Part shown: positions 9,628-16,404 of the stretch, piece after piece
Numbering within the stretch: position 1 is the stretch's first letter
How the letters are laid out: each line of letters starts with the position of its first letter
Source of the DNA: an uncultured Collinsella sp.
Lineage (GTDB): Bacteria; Actinomycetota; Coriobacteriia; Coriobacteriales; Coriobacteriaceae
Assembly (NCBI GenBank): GCA_900541125.1
Contig: UQIK01000016.1
Coordinates: forward strand, 1 to 56,720
Reading direction: 5' to 3'
Length of the DNA: 56,720 nucleotides
Position numbers and translations under genes: made by a program
The notes under the pieces: generated by a model
Seen by the model: the letters and a program-made list of their open reading frames with translations, nothing else
Databases searched by the model: none
What the model was told of the DNA's origin: nothing

Positions 9628-10680
9628 GTGAAAACGGGTATTTCGATTTATCTTTCCAGCCCTCTGCAGGATATTGAACGGACGATTGAGCGTGGCGCCG
9701 CGGCGGGTGCGCGCTACGCGTTCACCTCGCTGCATATTCCCGAGGATGGGGGAGCGGCGTATGCCGATAAGGTCCGTCATGTGCTGTCGCTGCTTTCCGC
9801 CCGCGGCATTGCGCTCATTGCCGATGTGGGGCCTCGCACGTGCGATTTGCTCGGGCTTGAGCGCATCGAGGACCTGCGCGATCTGGGGTTGGAATACCTT
9901 CGTTTGGACTATGGCTTTAGCGCCCAGCGGGTCGCGGAGCTGTCCGGTGTATTTCGCATTGTGGTCAATGCATCGACGGTGAGTTCTGATGAAATCGCAT
10001 CGTGGCGTGAGGCTGGTGCCGATGTGACTCGTTTTGCCGCCTGCCACAATTTTTACCCCAAGCCTTATACCGGTTTGGCTCTGGAGGACATTGCTCGGGT
10101 GAATCTTCGTCTTGCGGCGCTTGGATTCGAAATCATGGCTTTTGTGCCGGGTGATGCTAACGTTCGCGGGCCGGTATTCGAGGGACTGCCGACGGTCGAA
10201 GCGCAGCGCGGTCGCGCGTCAAAGGTTGCTCTCAATATGCTTGAGCTTGCACATGGCGCCGATTGCGACATTGTGTTGGTCGGCGACCCCGATCTTTCCG
10301 ATGCGGGCTGGGCGCAGTTTGCTCAAGTTTCCGCCGGATACGTGGACCTGCAATGCGAGCTTGAGCCCGGTTATGCCTATGCGCGCGGGCAGATTCATCA
10401 CGACCGGCCCGACTCGAGCGTCTTCATCTTTAGGTCTCAGGAGTCACGTACGACGCTTAAGCCGGATTCCGTGCCGACGGATGCCGGAGCCGGCCTGCCG
10501 CGAAAGGCGGGGTCGATCGCTGTGAGCAATAGCGGATATGGGCGCTACGAAGGCGAGCTTGAGATTGCGCGGGTCGATCTTCCCGGTGACGAGCGCATGA
10601 ACGTTGCGGGCCATATCACGCCCGAGGCAATGGAGCTACTGCCGTTCATCAAACGCGGATTCGGGGTACGGTTCGTTTAG
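9628..10680 (+). CDS. mupG: MupG-like 6-phospho-N-acetylmuramidase (DUF871)
   Basis: The 350-aa protein belongs to the DUF871 family, whose characterised member MupG of Staphylococcus aureus splits MurNAc-6-phosphate-GlcNAc inside the cell before MurQ acts. The N-terminus is a TIM-barrel-like domain (MKTGISIYLSSPLQDIE; ARYAFTSLHIPED; IALIADVGPRTCDLLG; YLRLDYGF), with ARVNLRLAALGFEIMAFVPGD and a C-terminal domain after about residue 240 (IHHDRPDSSVFIFRSQESR; NSGYGRYEGELEIARVDLP). The GTG start at 9628 follows AAGGAG with rather long spacing. Location directly behind murR-murQ-murP reproduces the staphylococcal gene set, which supports the function. Confidence 0.8.
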   Translation: MKTGISIYLSSPLQDIERTIERGAAAGARYAFTSLHIPEDGGAAYADKVRHVLSLLSARGIALIADVGPRTCDLLGLERIEDLRDLGLEYLRLDYGFSAQRVAELSGVFRIVVNASTVSSDEIASWREAGADVTRFAACHNFYPKPYTGLALEDIARVNLRLAALGFEIMAFVPGDANVRGPVFEGLPTVEAQRGRASKVALNMLELAHGADCDIVLVGDPDLSDAGWAQFAQVSAGYVDLQCELEPGYAYARGQIHHDRPDSSVFIFRSQESRTTLKPDSVPTDAGAGLPRKAGSIAVSNSGYGRYEGELEIARVDLPGDERMNVAGHITPEAMELLPFIKRGFGVRFV

Positions 10681-10772
10681 CGTGTGACCCGTGGGCTACA
10701 ATTGGCCCATCATACGAAGGCGCCTCGTGTGGCGTGTGCCTGCGTTGGCCGATCTATATTCGGAGGATTCCC

Positions 10773-11132
10773 ATGACCGTACTGTTTGTTGAATATCCCA
10801 AGTGCTCGACCTGTAAGAAGGCCAAGGCATGGCTGGACGAACATGGGGTAGAGTATATCGATCGCGATATCGTTTTGGACAATCCCACGGCTGATGAGCT
10901 TGCGACCTGGATTGCTCGTTCGGGGCTGCCGGTGCGGCGCTTCTTTAATTCGTCGGGCATGAAATATCGAGAGCTGGGCCTGAAGGCGCGTCTGGATGCG
11001 GGCATGACGGATCGGGAGTGCTACGAGCTGCTGGCGACCGACGGCATGCTGGTCAAGCGTCCGCTGCTGGTGGGCGACGACTTTGCGATTCCCGGCTTTA
11101 GGGAAGCGGCTTGGGCCGAGGCGTTGCTGTAG
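10773..11132 (+). CDS. ArsC/Spx/MgsR-family thioredoxin-fold protein
   Basis: A 119-aa protein of the arsenate reductase-like family. It starts TVLFVEYPKCSTCKKAKAWL, with Cys11 and Cys14 forming a CxxC, followed by VEYIDRDIVLDNPTADEL, LPVRRFFNSSGMKYRELG and VKRPLLVGDDFAIPGF. A CxxC and no arsenate operon around it favour a Spx/MgsR-like or YffB-like redox role over arsenate reduction, but the sequence alone does not decide. The ATG at 10773 after CGGAGG is preferred over longer starts. It appears to be a single gene. Confidence 0.75.
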   Translation: MTVLFVEYPKCSTCKKAKAWLDEHGVEYIDRDIVLDNPTADELATWIARSGLPVRRFFNSSGMKYRELGLKARLDAGMTDRECYELLATDGMLVKRPLLVGDDFAIPGFREAAWAEALL

Positions 11133-11137
11133 CGGCT

Positions 11138-11187
11138 GCGGAAAGTGCGACCCGTTTTGAGTGCTCAGGGTGGGACGCACTTTCCGC
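11138..11187. repeat. Palindromic element between convergent genes
   Basis: GCGGAAAGTGCG (11138-11149) and CGCACTTTCCGC (11176-11187) are perfect 12-bp inverted repeats, with inner CCC and GGG also able to pair. It begins 6 bases after the Spx-like stop and lies between convergent genes. There is no T run, so it may be a bidirectional mRNA-end hairpin or a dispersed palindrome; no second copy is seen in the window. Confidence 0.7.
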
Positions 11188-11204
11188 CGGCGGGCCTGCC
11201 CCAG

Positions 11205-11615
11205 TCAGTCCGCCAGCCGCGCCCATTCGTACGGATCGTAGACCTTTACGTGCTTGTTGGGCTTGCCGCTCCAGTACTCCTCGTCCATAAAGGGCAGATA
11301 TGCCTGAACGCCGGGGCAGATAAAGGGAATCCGCTGCTGTTGCAGTCGCTCGCGCTGGCGCTGCTCCAGGTGCGCCTCGGATATGACGGTCGGCATGCCG
11401 GACAGCTCGACGAGGCTTGCCTGGATTCGCTTAAGGTCGGGGAGTCCCGCGTGCCATGACACCCGCATGATCAAAAAGGATGCACGGCGGTATTTTGCCT
11501 GCATCACCGTGATGGCGGGGCGCAGTGTGGGATGGATTTTGTCCCGTTCGGGCCAAAGGTCAGCAGTGATCTCGAGGCCCAGGGTCTCCCATAGGTAATC
11601 AAGCTCTTCGTCCAT
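11205..11615 (-). CDS. Small hypothetical protein
   Basis: A 136-aa protein without a firm family assignment. The C-terminal half (RERLQQQRIPFICPGVQAYLPFMDEEY) resembles the first domain of some MarR-like or winged-helix proteins in Gram-positive bacteria, where a similar IPFIVPxxQxYLPF stretch precedes a DNA-binding domain. No helix-turn-helix follows here, so it may be that domain alone. It has no signal peptide or membrane segment. The start is ATG at 11615 with GAGGCG before it. It converges with the Spx-like gene; codon use matches the neighbours. Confidence 0.55.
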   Translation of the reverse strand: MDEELDYLWETLGLEITADLWPERDKIHPTLRPAITVMQAKYRRASFLIMRVSWHAGLPDLKRIQASLVELSGMPTVISEAHLEQRQRERLQQQRIPFICPGVQAYLPFMDEEYWSGKPNKHVKVYDPYEWARLAD

Positions 11616-11780
11616 GGCGCCTCGATATCTACGCGATCATTGATACCTCGATTGTGTTGCCTGGTGCTATCGTTTTCGCGGTAGAATCTGCCAACGGTTG
11701 ACGGCTACCGCTCGCGGCGTTTTGTCCTTCGTGTACAGCGATCGGCTTCACAGGTCCTTCACGGGTTGGACTAAATTAGG

Positions 11781-11815
11781 CCAATTTGACTGAATTTCAA
11801 AAAAGTCAAAATTGG
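11781..11815. repeat. Hairpin upstream of the tRNA promoter
   Basis: CCAATTTGACT and AGTCAAAATTGG are inverted repeats (one extra base) around an A/T-rich loop, just before the -35 of the tRNA promoter. It could be an operator or a spacer hairpin; function unknown. Confidence 0.45.
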
Positions 11816-11818
11816 GGC

Positions 11819-11847
11819 TTGCGTCACGGCGGGACTTCCCGTATATT
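11819..11847 (+). promoter_or_regulatory. Promoter of the tRNA pair
   Basis: TTGCGT (11819-11824) and TATATT (11842-11847) are separated by exactly 17 bases and lie 44 bases before tRNA-Gln. Good fit to a housekeeping sigma promoter. Confidence 0.6.
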
Positions 11848-11891
11848 TCTTTCTTGCGCAAAGGCACAGCCGAGCGCAGCGATGCAGTCAT

Positions 11892-11965
11892 TGGGATGTC
11901 GTCTAATGGCAGGACAGCGGATTCTGGTTCCGTCAATGGGGGTTCGACTCCCTCCATCCCAGCCA
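11892..11965 (+). tRNA. tRNA-Gln (CTG)
   Basis: Acceptor arms TGGGATG and CATCCCA pair, the anticodon stem GCGGA/TCCGT encloses loop TTCTGGT with anticodon CTG, the T arm contains GGTTCGACTCC, and the CCA end is encoded. It is followed after 17 bases by tRNA-Glu. Confidence 0.95.
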
Positions 11966-11982
11966 TTGCATTTGCTACATAT

Positions 11983-12059
11983 GGCCCGTTCGTCTAGCGG
12001 TTTAGGACGCCGCCCTCTCAAGGCGGAGATCACCAGTTCGAATCTGGTACGGGCTACCA
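11983..12059 (+). tRNA. tRNA-Glu (CTC)
   Basis: Acceptor arms GGCCCGT and ACGGGCT pair (first pair G-U). The anticodon stem CCGCC/GGCGG encloses CTCTCAA with anticodon CTC. The T loop GTTCGAATC is standard and CCA is encoded. It shares a transcript with tRNA-Gln. Confidence 0.95.
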
Positions 12060-12068
12060 AAATTGAAC

Positions 12069-12099
12069 GCCCGGGCCTCGTAAGAGACCCGGGTTTTGT
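12069..12099 (+). terminator. Terminator after the tRNA pair
   Basis: CCCGGG on both sides of a short inner hairpin (CTC/GAG), followed by TTTTGTG. Confidence 0.7.
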
Positions 12100-12153
12100 G
12101 TATTGACCGTATATACGGCGCCTGCCGTGTTTCGCTCAGATCGAGGAGTAGCC

Positions 12154-13071
12154 ATGGATCTGCCCATCAGCTTGCAAGACATCACGTATGCCGAGAACTA
12201 TCTGGCGCAGGGCGACCTGGCTACGGCGACGCCGCTGCTGGAGCGTCTGGTGGAGCTCACCGAGGAGTATATCGACGCTGAGTGCAAGACGGAGGAGAAG
12301 CGCCAATACTTTAGCTTCGATAGCAAGTTTGAGCGCTTGGCCTATCGCCGCGTGGAGAAGGATCCGCGCGAGCTCGTGCAGGTCGAGGTGCCGTTTGACC
12401 GCCTGTACTCTGATATGGCGTTTGCCTACATTCGCCAGCAGGATTATGTGAGCGCTCGTAATGCCCTGATGCAGGCTGTGCGTTGGGACCCCATGAACTG
12501 CAACTATCGCTTGGATTTGGCCGAGCTGTTCCGCGCTCTCGAGGACAAGCAGGAATGGGCATCGCTCTCGTTCTCGGTGCTGGAGCGTGCAAGCGATGGC
12601 AAGTGCGCCGCCCGCGCTTACGCCAATCTAGGTCAGTACTTCTTGGAGCCCGAGACCGAGAACGTTTCGGCTGCCGTGGGCTGCGCGCGTCTGGCACTGC
12701 GCCTGGCGCCCAACGATGCGCATACGACGCGCCTGCTCAACAAGATCCATACCACCTATCCGGATGCCGCTGATGAGAGCGACGACCACGTGATGGGTGA
12801 ATTGGCCCTGCAAGGCGTGCCGACCTCGCCTTCGGCCGAGATTGCCATCTGCCTGATTATGTGCGCGACCGATGCTGCAAGCGACGGCGACAAGCAGGAG
12901 GCGACGCGCCTGACGGTACGTGCTCGCGACTTGGTGGGCGAGGAGGCCTGCGCGGCGATTATCAAACTGGTGCGCGAGAGCGATGCCGAGCTCAATGCCG
13001 AGCGCAAGGCAAAGCGCGAGACTGCGGGCTCAAACGCCGACGGCGCCAAGGAGGCCGGCGATGCCCAGTAA
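12154..13071 (+). CDS. TPR-like hypothetical protein
   Basis: A 305-aa soluble, acidic, helix-rich protein of the tetratricopeptide type. Repeat-like helices include AENYLAQGDLATATPLLERLVELTEEYI, SDMAFAYIRQQDYVSARNALMQAVRWDPMNCNYRLDLAELFRAL and GCARLALRLAPNDAHTTRLLNKI; such helix pairs usually bind other proteins. No enzymatic motif is seen, and the tail from about 285 is charged and low in complexity. The ATG at 12154 after TCGAGGAG is chosen over a TTG at 12103. The end overlaps the smpB start by 11 bases, so the two are probably co-translated, a possible link to translation that is not proven. Confidence 0.7.
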   Translation: MDLPISLQDITYAENYLAQGDLATATPLLERLVELTEEYIDAECKTEEKRQYFSFDSKFERLAYRRVEKDPRELVQVEVPFDRLYSDMAFAYIRQQDYVSARNALMQAVRWDPMNCNYRLDLAELFRALEDKQEWASLSFSVLERASDGKCAARAYANLGQYFLEPETENVSAAVGCARLALRLAPNDAHTTRLLNKIHTTYPDAADESDDHVMGELALQGVPTSPSAEIAICLIMCATDAASDGDKQEATRLTVRARDLVGEEACAAIIKLVRESDAELNAERKAKRETAGSNADGAKEAGDAQ

Positions 13072-13531
13072 GCGCGAGCGCAAACTCATTTCCAAGAATC
13101 GCTCGGCACATCACGAGTACTTTATCGATGAGACATTTGAGTGCGGTATTGAACTGAGTGGCACCGAGGTCAAGTCGATTCGCGAGCGCGCCTGCCAGAT
13201 CACCGATACCTTCGCGCTGATCCGCGGCGGGGAGTGCTGGCTCGTCGGCCTGCATATCCACCCTTATAGCCATGGTGGCGTGTGGAATCGCGATCCCGAC
13301 CGTCGGCGTCGTCTGCTGTTGCACCGTAAGGAGATCGACTTTCTTGACGGCAAACTTCGCAACCGTGGTTATGCGCTGGTTCCGTTGGAGCTCTACTTTA
13401 ATACCGACGGCCGCGTAAAGCTGCTGCTGGGTCTGGGTCGCGGCAAGAAGCTCTACGACAAGCGCGAGGACATGGCCAAGCGTGATGTCCAACGCGAGAT
13501 CGACCGCGCCCTCAAAGAGCGCAACCGCTAG
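13061..13531 (+). CDS. smpB: SsrA-binding protein SmpB
   Basis: Binds tmRNA and delivers it to stalled ribosomes for trans-translation. The 156-aa protein has the complete family pattern: NRSAHHEYFIDETFECGIELSGTEVKSIR, YSHGGVWNRDPDRRRRLLLHRKEI, RGYALVPLELYF and a basic tail GRGKKLYDKREDMAKRD. The ATG at 13061 lies inside the end of the previous gene after GGAGG. No tmRNA gene (ssrA) is recognised next to it. Confidence 0.95.
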   Translation: MPSKRERKLISKNRSAHHEYFIDETFECGIELSGTEVKSIRERACQITDTFALIRGGECWLVGLHIHPYSHGGVWNRDPDRRRRLLLHRKEIDFLDGKLRNRGYALVPLELYFNTDGRVKLLLGLGRGKKLYDKREDMAKRDVQREIDRALKERNR

Positions 13532-13543
13532 GCACTCTGTATA

Positions 13544-13610
13544 AGTTGCGGTGGAATACGGACTGTTTTGCCTGTTTGAGGGGCTATTCAGTCCCTATTT
13601 CACCGCAACT
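13544..13610. repeat. 67-bp palindromic element, copy A
   Basis: Left arm AGTTGCGGTGGAATACGGACT and a right arm ending TATTTCACCGCAACT. It matches copies at 27572-27638 and 27915-27981 in arms and in exact length, and starts 12 bases after the smpB stop. Confidence 0.85.
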
Positions 13611-13652
13611 GCGGGTGTCTCATCTTTCTTACTGCTCTGACACATATGTCTC

Positions 13653-13687
13653 AAAGGCGGCGTCCGTTATGGGTGCCGCCTTTTTTG
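13653..13687 (+). terminator. Terminator after smpB and the 67-bp element
   Basis: AAAGGCGGC and GCCGCCTTT pair around a 13-base loop, followed by a T run. Confidence 0.85.
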
Positions 13688-13737
13688 TGGGTACATACAT
13701 CCATGAGGTTCCAACCCGAGCTAGGGGAGTGATCGTT

Positions 13738-14241
13738 ATGGACAAAACTGCGTTCTTTACCATGCCGAGTGGCCTGTACGTGGTGAGCGCTGCGGCGGAC
13801 GGGCTGCGTGCCGGCTGCGTTATCAACACAGCGGTGCAGGTGACGTCCATGCCGCCGCGCATCTCGATTGCCGTGAACAAGGAAAATGTCACGTCTGGTG
13901 TTATCTCGTCTGCCAAGGCCTTTGCGCTGACCGTGATCGATCAGACGGCCGATATGCTCTATATCGGCAACTTTGGCTTCCGCACCAGCAGCGATTACGA
14001 CAAGTTTGCCAAATACGAGACCCGCGAGACGGCTCTGGGCATGCCCTATGTGCCCGAGCACGCGGCGGCCCTGTTTAGCTGCCGTCTGATTGATACCGTC
14101 GATGTGGGTACGCACCTGCTCTTTATTGGCGAGGTCGAGGATGCCGAGCGCCTGAGCGACGAGACGCCGCTGACGTACGACTACTATCACAAGGTGCTAA
14201 AGGGCAAGACGCCGCCCAAAGCCTCGTCGTATCAAGGCTAG
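13738..14241 (+). CDS. Flavin reductase-like FMN-binding protein
   Basis: A 167-aa split-barrel flavoprotein of the flavin reductase family. The N-terminus FFTMPSGLYVVSAAADGLRAGCVINTAVQVTSMPPRISIAVNKEN is the typical FMN-binding segment, followed by FALTVIDQTADM and HLLFIGEVEDAERL. In Moorella and clostridia such a domain is fused to rubredoxin (high-molecular-weight rubredoxin, Hrb) and feeds electrons from NAD(P)H to O2 or NO reductases. Here rubredoxin is the next gene, so the same pathway is likely. The ATG at 13738 is used; longer starts have no support. Confidence 0.82.
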   Translation: MDKTAFFTMPSGLYVVSAAADGLRAGCVINTAVQVTSMPPRISIAVNKENVTSGVISSAKAFALTVIDQTADMLYIGNFGFRTSSDYDKFAKYETRETALGMPYVPEHAAALFSCRLIDTVDVGTHLLFIGEVEDAERLSDETPLTYDYYHKVLKGKTPPKASSYQG

Positions 14242-14258
14242 AAATGTTCTAAAAATAC

Positions 14259-14286
14259 TTGCATTATATTATTGAGAATATATACT
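14259..14286 (+). promoter_or_regulatory. Promoter upstream of rubredoxin
   Basis: TTGCAT (14259-14264), a 16-base spacer, and TATACT (14281-14286) in an AT-rich stretch with flanking TTATT/AATAA arms that could hold a regulator site. Rubredoxin may therefore be expressed independently of the flavin reductase gene. Confidence 0.5.
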
Positions 14287-14329
14287 AATAAGTAAGTACA
14301 CCAGCAGTCACGTTCGAGAGGAGAACATC

Positions 14330-14473
14330 ATGGCTGAGGAGAAGAAGACGTATAAGTTTGTGTGCACCGTTTGCGGTTACGAGGTTGAGGTCGACACGCC
14401 CGAGCTGCCCGAGGACTACGTGTGCCCGGTCTGCGGCGTCGGCCCCGATGAGTTTGAGCTTGTCGAGGAGTAG
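14330..14473 (+). CDS. Rubredoxin
   Basis: A 47-aa electron carrier with a single iron held by four cysteines: FVCTVCGYEVEV and DYVCPVCGVGPDEFELVEE give the two CxxCG loops. It lacks the usual acidic and aromatic middle (no GDPxxGIxPGTxF), so it is a short version. It probably accepts electrons from the upstream flavin reductase-like protein to detoxify oxygen, peroxide or NO in an anaerobe. The ATG at 14330 follows GAGGAG. Small size means it is easily missed by gene finders. Confidence 0.9.
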   Translation: MAEEKKTYKFVCTVCGYEVEVDTPELPEDYVCPVCGVGPDEFELVEE

Positions 14474-14509
14474 CTCGTAGACACACGACTTGCAACAACA
14501 TATAGCTCT

Positions 14510-14549
14510 GTCCAAGGGCCCCGGTCGAATTCTCGGCCGGGACCCTTTT
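14510..14549 (+). terminator. Terminator after rubredoxin
   Basis: GGGCCCCGGTCG and CGGCCGGGACCC pair over 12 positions with one mismatch and one G-U, followed by TTTTGATTT. It overlaps the beginning of a decayed 60-bp palindromic element. Confidence 0.8.
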
Positions 14550-14597
14550 GATTTATCTGACGGTTTAAAACGGTCTCACGTGTTACAGATTGAGACG
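14544..14597. repeat. Decayed copy of the 60-bp CTGTAACA element
   Basis: The right arm TGTTACAGATTGAGAC (14581-14596) is intact. The left arm can only be traced weakly (TTGATTTATCTGACGG). It lies between convergent rubredoxin and mntH genes. Confidence 0.5.
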
Positions 14598-14625
14598 TTA
14601 TATCTGGACAGTCACGCCATCCCAA

Positions 14626-15882
14626 TTACATTCCCGTTAGCAGCACGATGTCGAGAATCGTCACGATGGCACCGATCCCTACGAGCAGCGCGTTGAGCGG
14701 GCGCGAGTTGACGTATTTGCCCATGACGCGGCGTGAGCTGGTGAGCCGTATGAGCACAAAGACCGTAATCGGCAGCTGAAGCGATAGCAGTGCCTGACTC
14801 CAGATGAGACCTTCAAAAGGATTTGGGACGACCAGACACGCCGCCACTGCGCCGGCGAAACAGGCCACCACCCCGATCGAGGAATGTCGGTCGTGGATGT
14901 CGTATTCCTCGTCGAACATGCCCGCGGTGATAGTGCCCGCCGCCATGCCCGCTGTCACGCTGCTCGATAGTCCCGCGAACAGCAGTGCCACCGCAAAGAT
15001 GGTCGAGCTTGCCGGGCCCAGAATGGGGGAGAGCGTGTCCGCTGCGACGGCGAGGTCGTCTACGAGAATGCCGTGCGCAAAGAAGGCCGTTGCGGCCAGG
15101 ATGACCATGGCCGAGTTGATCGCCCAGCCCACGCCCATCGAAAAGAGCGTGTCGAAGAGCTCATAGCGCAGACGCTCTTCGATAACCTGCTCGCCTTGGC
15201 CTTCGAAGTGCATGGATTGGATGACCTCGGAGTGCAGGAAGAGGTTGTGGGGCATAACGACCGCGCCTAGGACACTTACGATAATCGTGGCCGAGCCGGT
15301 GGGCATGCTGGGTGTGATCCAGCTTGCGGCGGCCTGCGGCCAGTCGACCTTGACCAGCGCAAGCTCGGCCAAAAACGAGAGGCCTACCACGCCTACGAAG
15401 GCGATGATCCATCGCTCGGCGCGCTTGTAGGAACTCGTCATGAGCATCGCCATCGATACTGCCGCCACGATGACGCAGCCCGCGCGCACGGGCAGCCCAA
15501 AGAGCATATGAAGGGCAATCGCGCCACCCAGGACCTCGGCCATGGCGGTGGCGATGGTCGCGAGATAGGCGCTGGCGAGTACCGTGCGTCCAATGAAGCG
15601 GGGGAGGTAGCGTGTCGTGGCCTCGGCAAGACAGGCGCCCGTGGCGATACCCAGGTGCGCCGCATTGTGCTGCAGCACAATGAGCATAATCGTGGACAGT
15701 GTGACGATCCACAGCAGCGCATAGCCAAACTGCGAGCCCGCGGCCATATTGGAGGCCCAGTTGCCCGGGTCGATAAAGCCGACGGTCACGAGCAGCCCGG
15801 GGCCGATGTGCCGCGCAATGTCTAGGCCTCCGTGACCACCGGTGCGTCGGCAGCCAAAGTGTTGTTTGAGATGGTTGAGCAT
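14626..15882 (-). CDS. mntH: NRAMP-family divalent metal transporter (Mn2+/Fe2+)
   Basis: Proton-coupled manganese or iron importer of the inner membrane. The 418-aa protein has about 11 hydrophobic segments and the two diagnostic metal-site motifs: GFIDPGNWAS in the first helix and VVMPHNLFLHSEV in the sixth. Length agrees with bacterial MntH. The ATG at 15882 follows CAGGAG at good spacing and is preferred to an upstream start at 15918. A palindromic operator candidate at 15929-15949 suggests control by a metal-sensing DtxR/MntR regulator. Confidence 0.9.
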   Translation of the reverse strand: MLNHLKQHFGCRRTGGHGGLDIARHIGPGLLVTVGFIDPGNWASNMAAGSQFGYALLWIVTLSTIMLIVLQHNAAHLGIATGACLAEATTRYLPRFIGRTVLASAYLATIATAMAEVLGGAIALHMLFGLPVRAGCVIVAAVSMAMLMTSSYKRAERWIIAFVGVVGLSFLAELALVKVDWPQAAASWITPSMPTGSATIIVSVLGAVVMPHNLFLHSEVIQSMHFEGQGEQVIEERLRYELFDTLFSMGVGWAINSAMVILAATAFFAHGILVDDLAVAADTLSPILGPASSTIFAVALLFAGLSSSVTAGMAAGTITAGMFDEEYDIHDRHSSIGVVACFAGAVAACLVVPNPFEGLIWSQALLSLQLPITVFVLIRLTSSRRVMGKYVNSRPLNALLVGIGAIVTILDIVLLTGM

Positions 15883-15928
15883 GGTGAGCTCCTGCGTGCC
15901 GTTTGTTTGACGCCGCAAAGGATACCCG

Positions 15929-15949
15929 TTTTAGGCTAAAAGGTTAACC
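15929..15949. promoter_or_regulatory. Candidate DtxR/MntR-type operator upstream of mntH
   Basis: TTTTAGGCTAAAA (15929-15941) is a perfect 13-bp palindrome directly joined to the palindrome GGTTAACC. Both resemble the TTAGG...CCTAA style of DtxR-family sites. It lies 46 bases upstream of the mntH start. Confidence 0.5.
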
Positions 15950-16003
15950 AAGACTAACAAAATTGTTGTATTTGAATAGGATGGTGAAAGGGAGTTGCCG
16001 AAA

Positions 16004-16062
16004 TGTCTTGATCTGTAACAACTAGGGATGGAAATTGGGTCTAGGTGTTACAGATCAAGACA
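16004..16062. repeat. 60-bp CTGTAACA element, array 1 copy 1
   Basis: Left arm TGTCTTGATCTGTAACA and right arm TGTTACAGATCAAGACA are perfect reverse complements over 17 bp; the inner loop begins ACTAG. This region (15883-16404) between divergent mntH and gltB otherwise contains two more copies and a possible gene remnant. Confidence 0.9.
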
Positions 16063-16084
16063 AGAAGAAATGGTCCTATGGAAA

Positions 16085-16143
16085 ATCTCGATCTGTAACA
16101 GTTAGCTGCAAAAACTGGCCCTTCGTGTTACAGATTGAGACAT
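16085..16143. repeat. 60-bp CTGTAACA element, array 1 copy 2
   Basis: Left arm ATCTCGATCTGTAACA, right arm TGTTACAGATTGAGACAT, loop beginning GTTAG. It starts 81 bases after copy 1. Confidence 0.9.
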
Positions 16144-16163
16144 TCGGAACCGTCTCTCGAAAA

Positions 16164-16223
16164 CATCTCAATCTGTAACAGTTAGTCGTCGAAATTGGGT
16201 CTTCCTGTTACAGATTGAGATGT
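16164..16223. repeat. 60-bp CTGTAACA element, array 1 copy 3
   Basis: Left arm ACATCTCAATCTGTAACA pairs perfectly with TGTTACAGATTGAGATGT; loop begins GTTAG. It starts 79 bases after copy 2. Confidence 0.9.
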
Positions 16224-16237
16224 TTGAAGCGGTGAGT

Positions 16238-16312
16238 TTACAGGTCGAACTTGGGGCCCTTGTCGTTGTCCTTGAGGTCGGCGGTGTCCACTCGTAGGGC
16301 GTGCGTTACGCG
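16238..16312 (-). pseudogene. Possible C-terminal remnant of a lost gene
   Basis: Read on the minus strand, this segment ends in a TAA at 16238 and encodes a plausible protein tail (RVDTADLKDNDKGPKFDL) with neighbour-like codon use. No start or body is present upstream; the frame closes near 16375. The gene is not recognised. It may be chance, but the charged C-terminal style looks like real coding sequence. Confidence 0.25.
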
Positions 16313-16404
16313 ATTGTTTCGAAACGGGCGGGAAACACAACGGGCCGGTGATGCTTTTAGTATGCCTATTCAACTGACTGTCTAACACCAAGGGGAGGAT
16401 CGCG

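Noticed and set aside
10773..11132. Arsenate reductase assignment for the ArsC-like protein
   Set aside because: It has a CxxC and no arsenic-resistance genes nearby; a Spx/MgsR or YffB-like role is equally or more likely, so only the family is given.
13532..13737. tmRNA (ssrA) next to smpB
   Set aside because: The gap holds only a 67-bp palindrome and a terminator; no tRNA-like ends or tag-reading frame are visible.
16004..16223. Integron attC sites or rho-independent terminators
   Set aside because: No integrase or gene cassettes; arms lack T runs, and copies also lie upstream of divergent genes where terminators are not expected.
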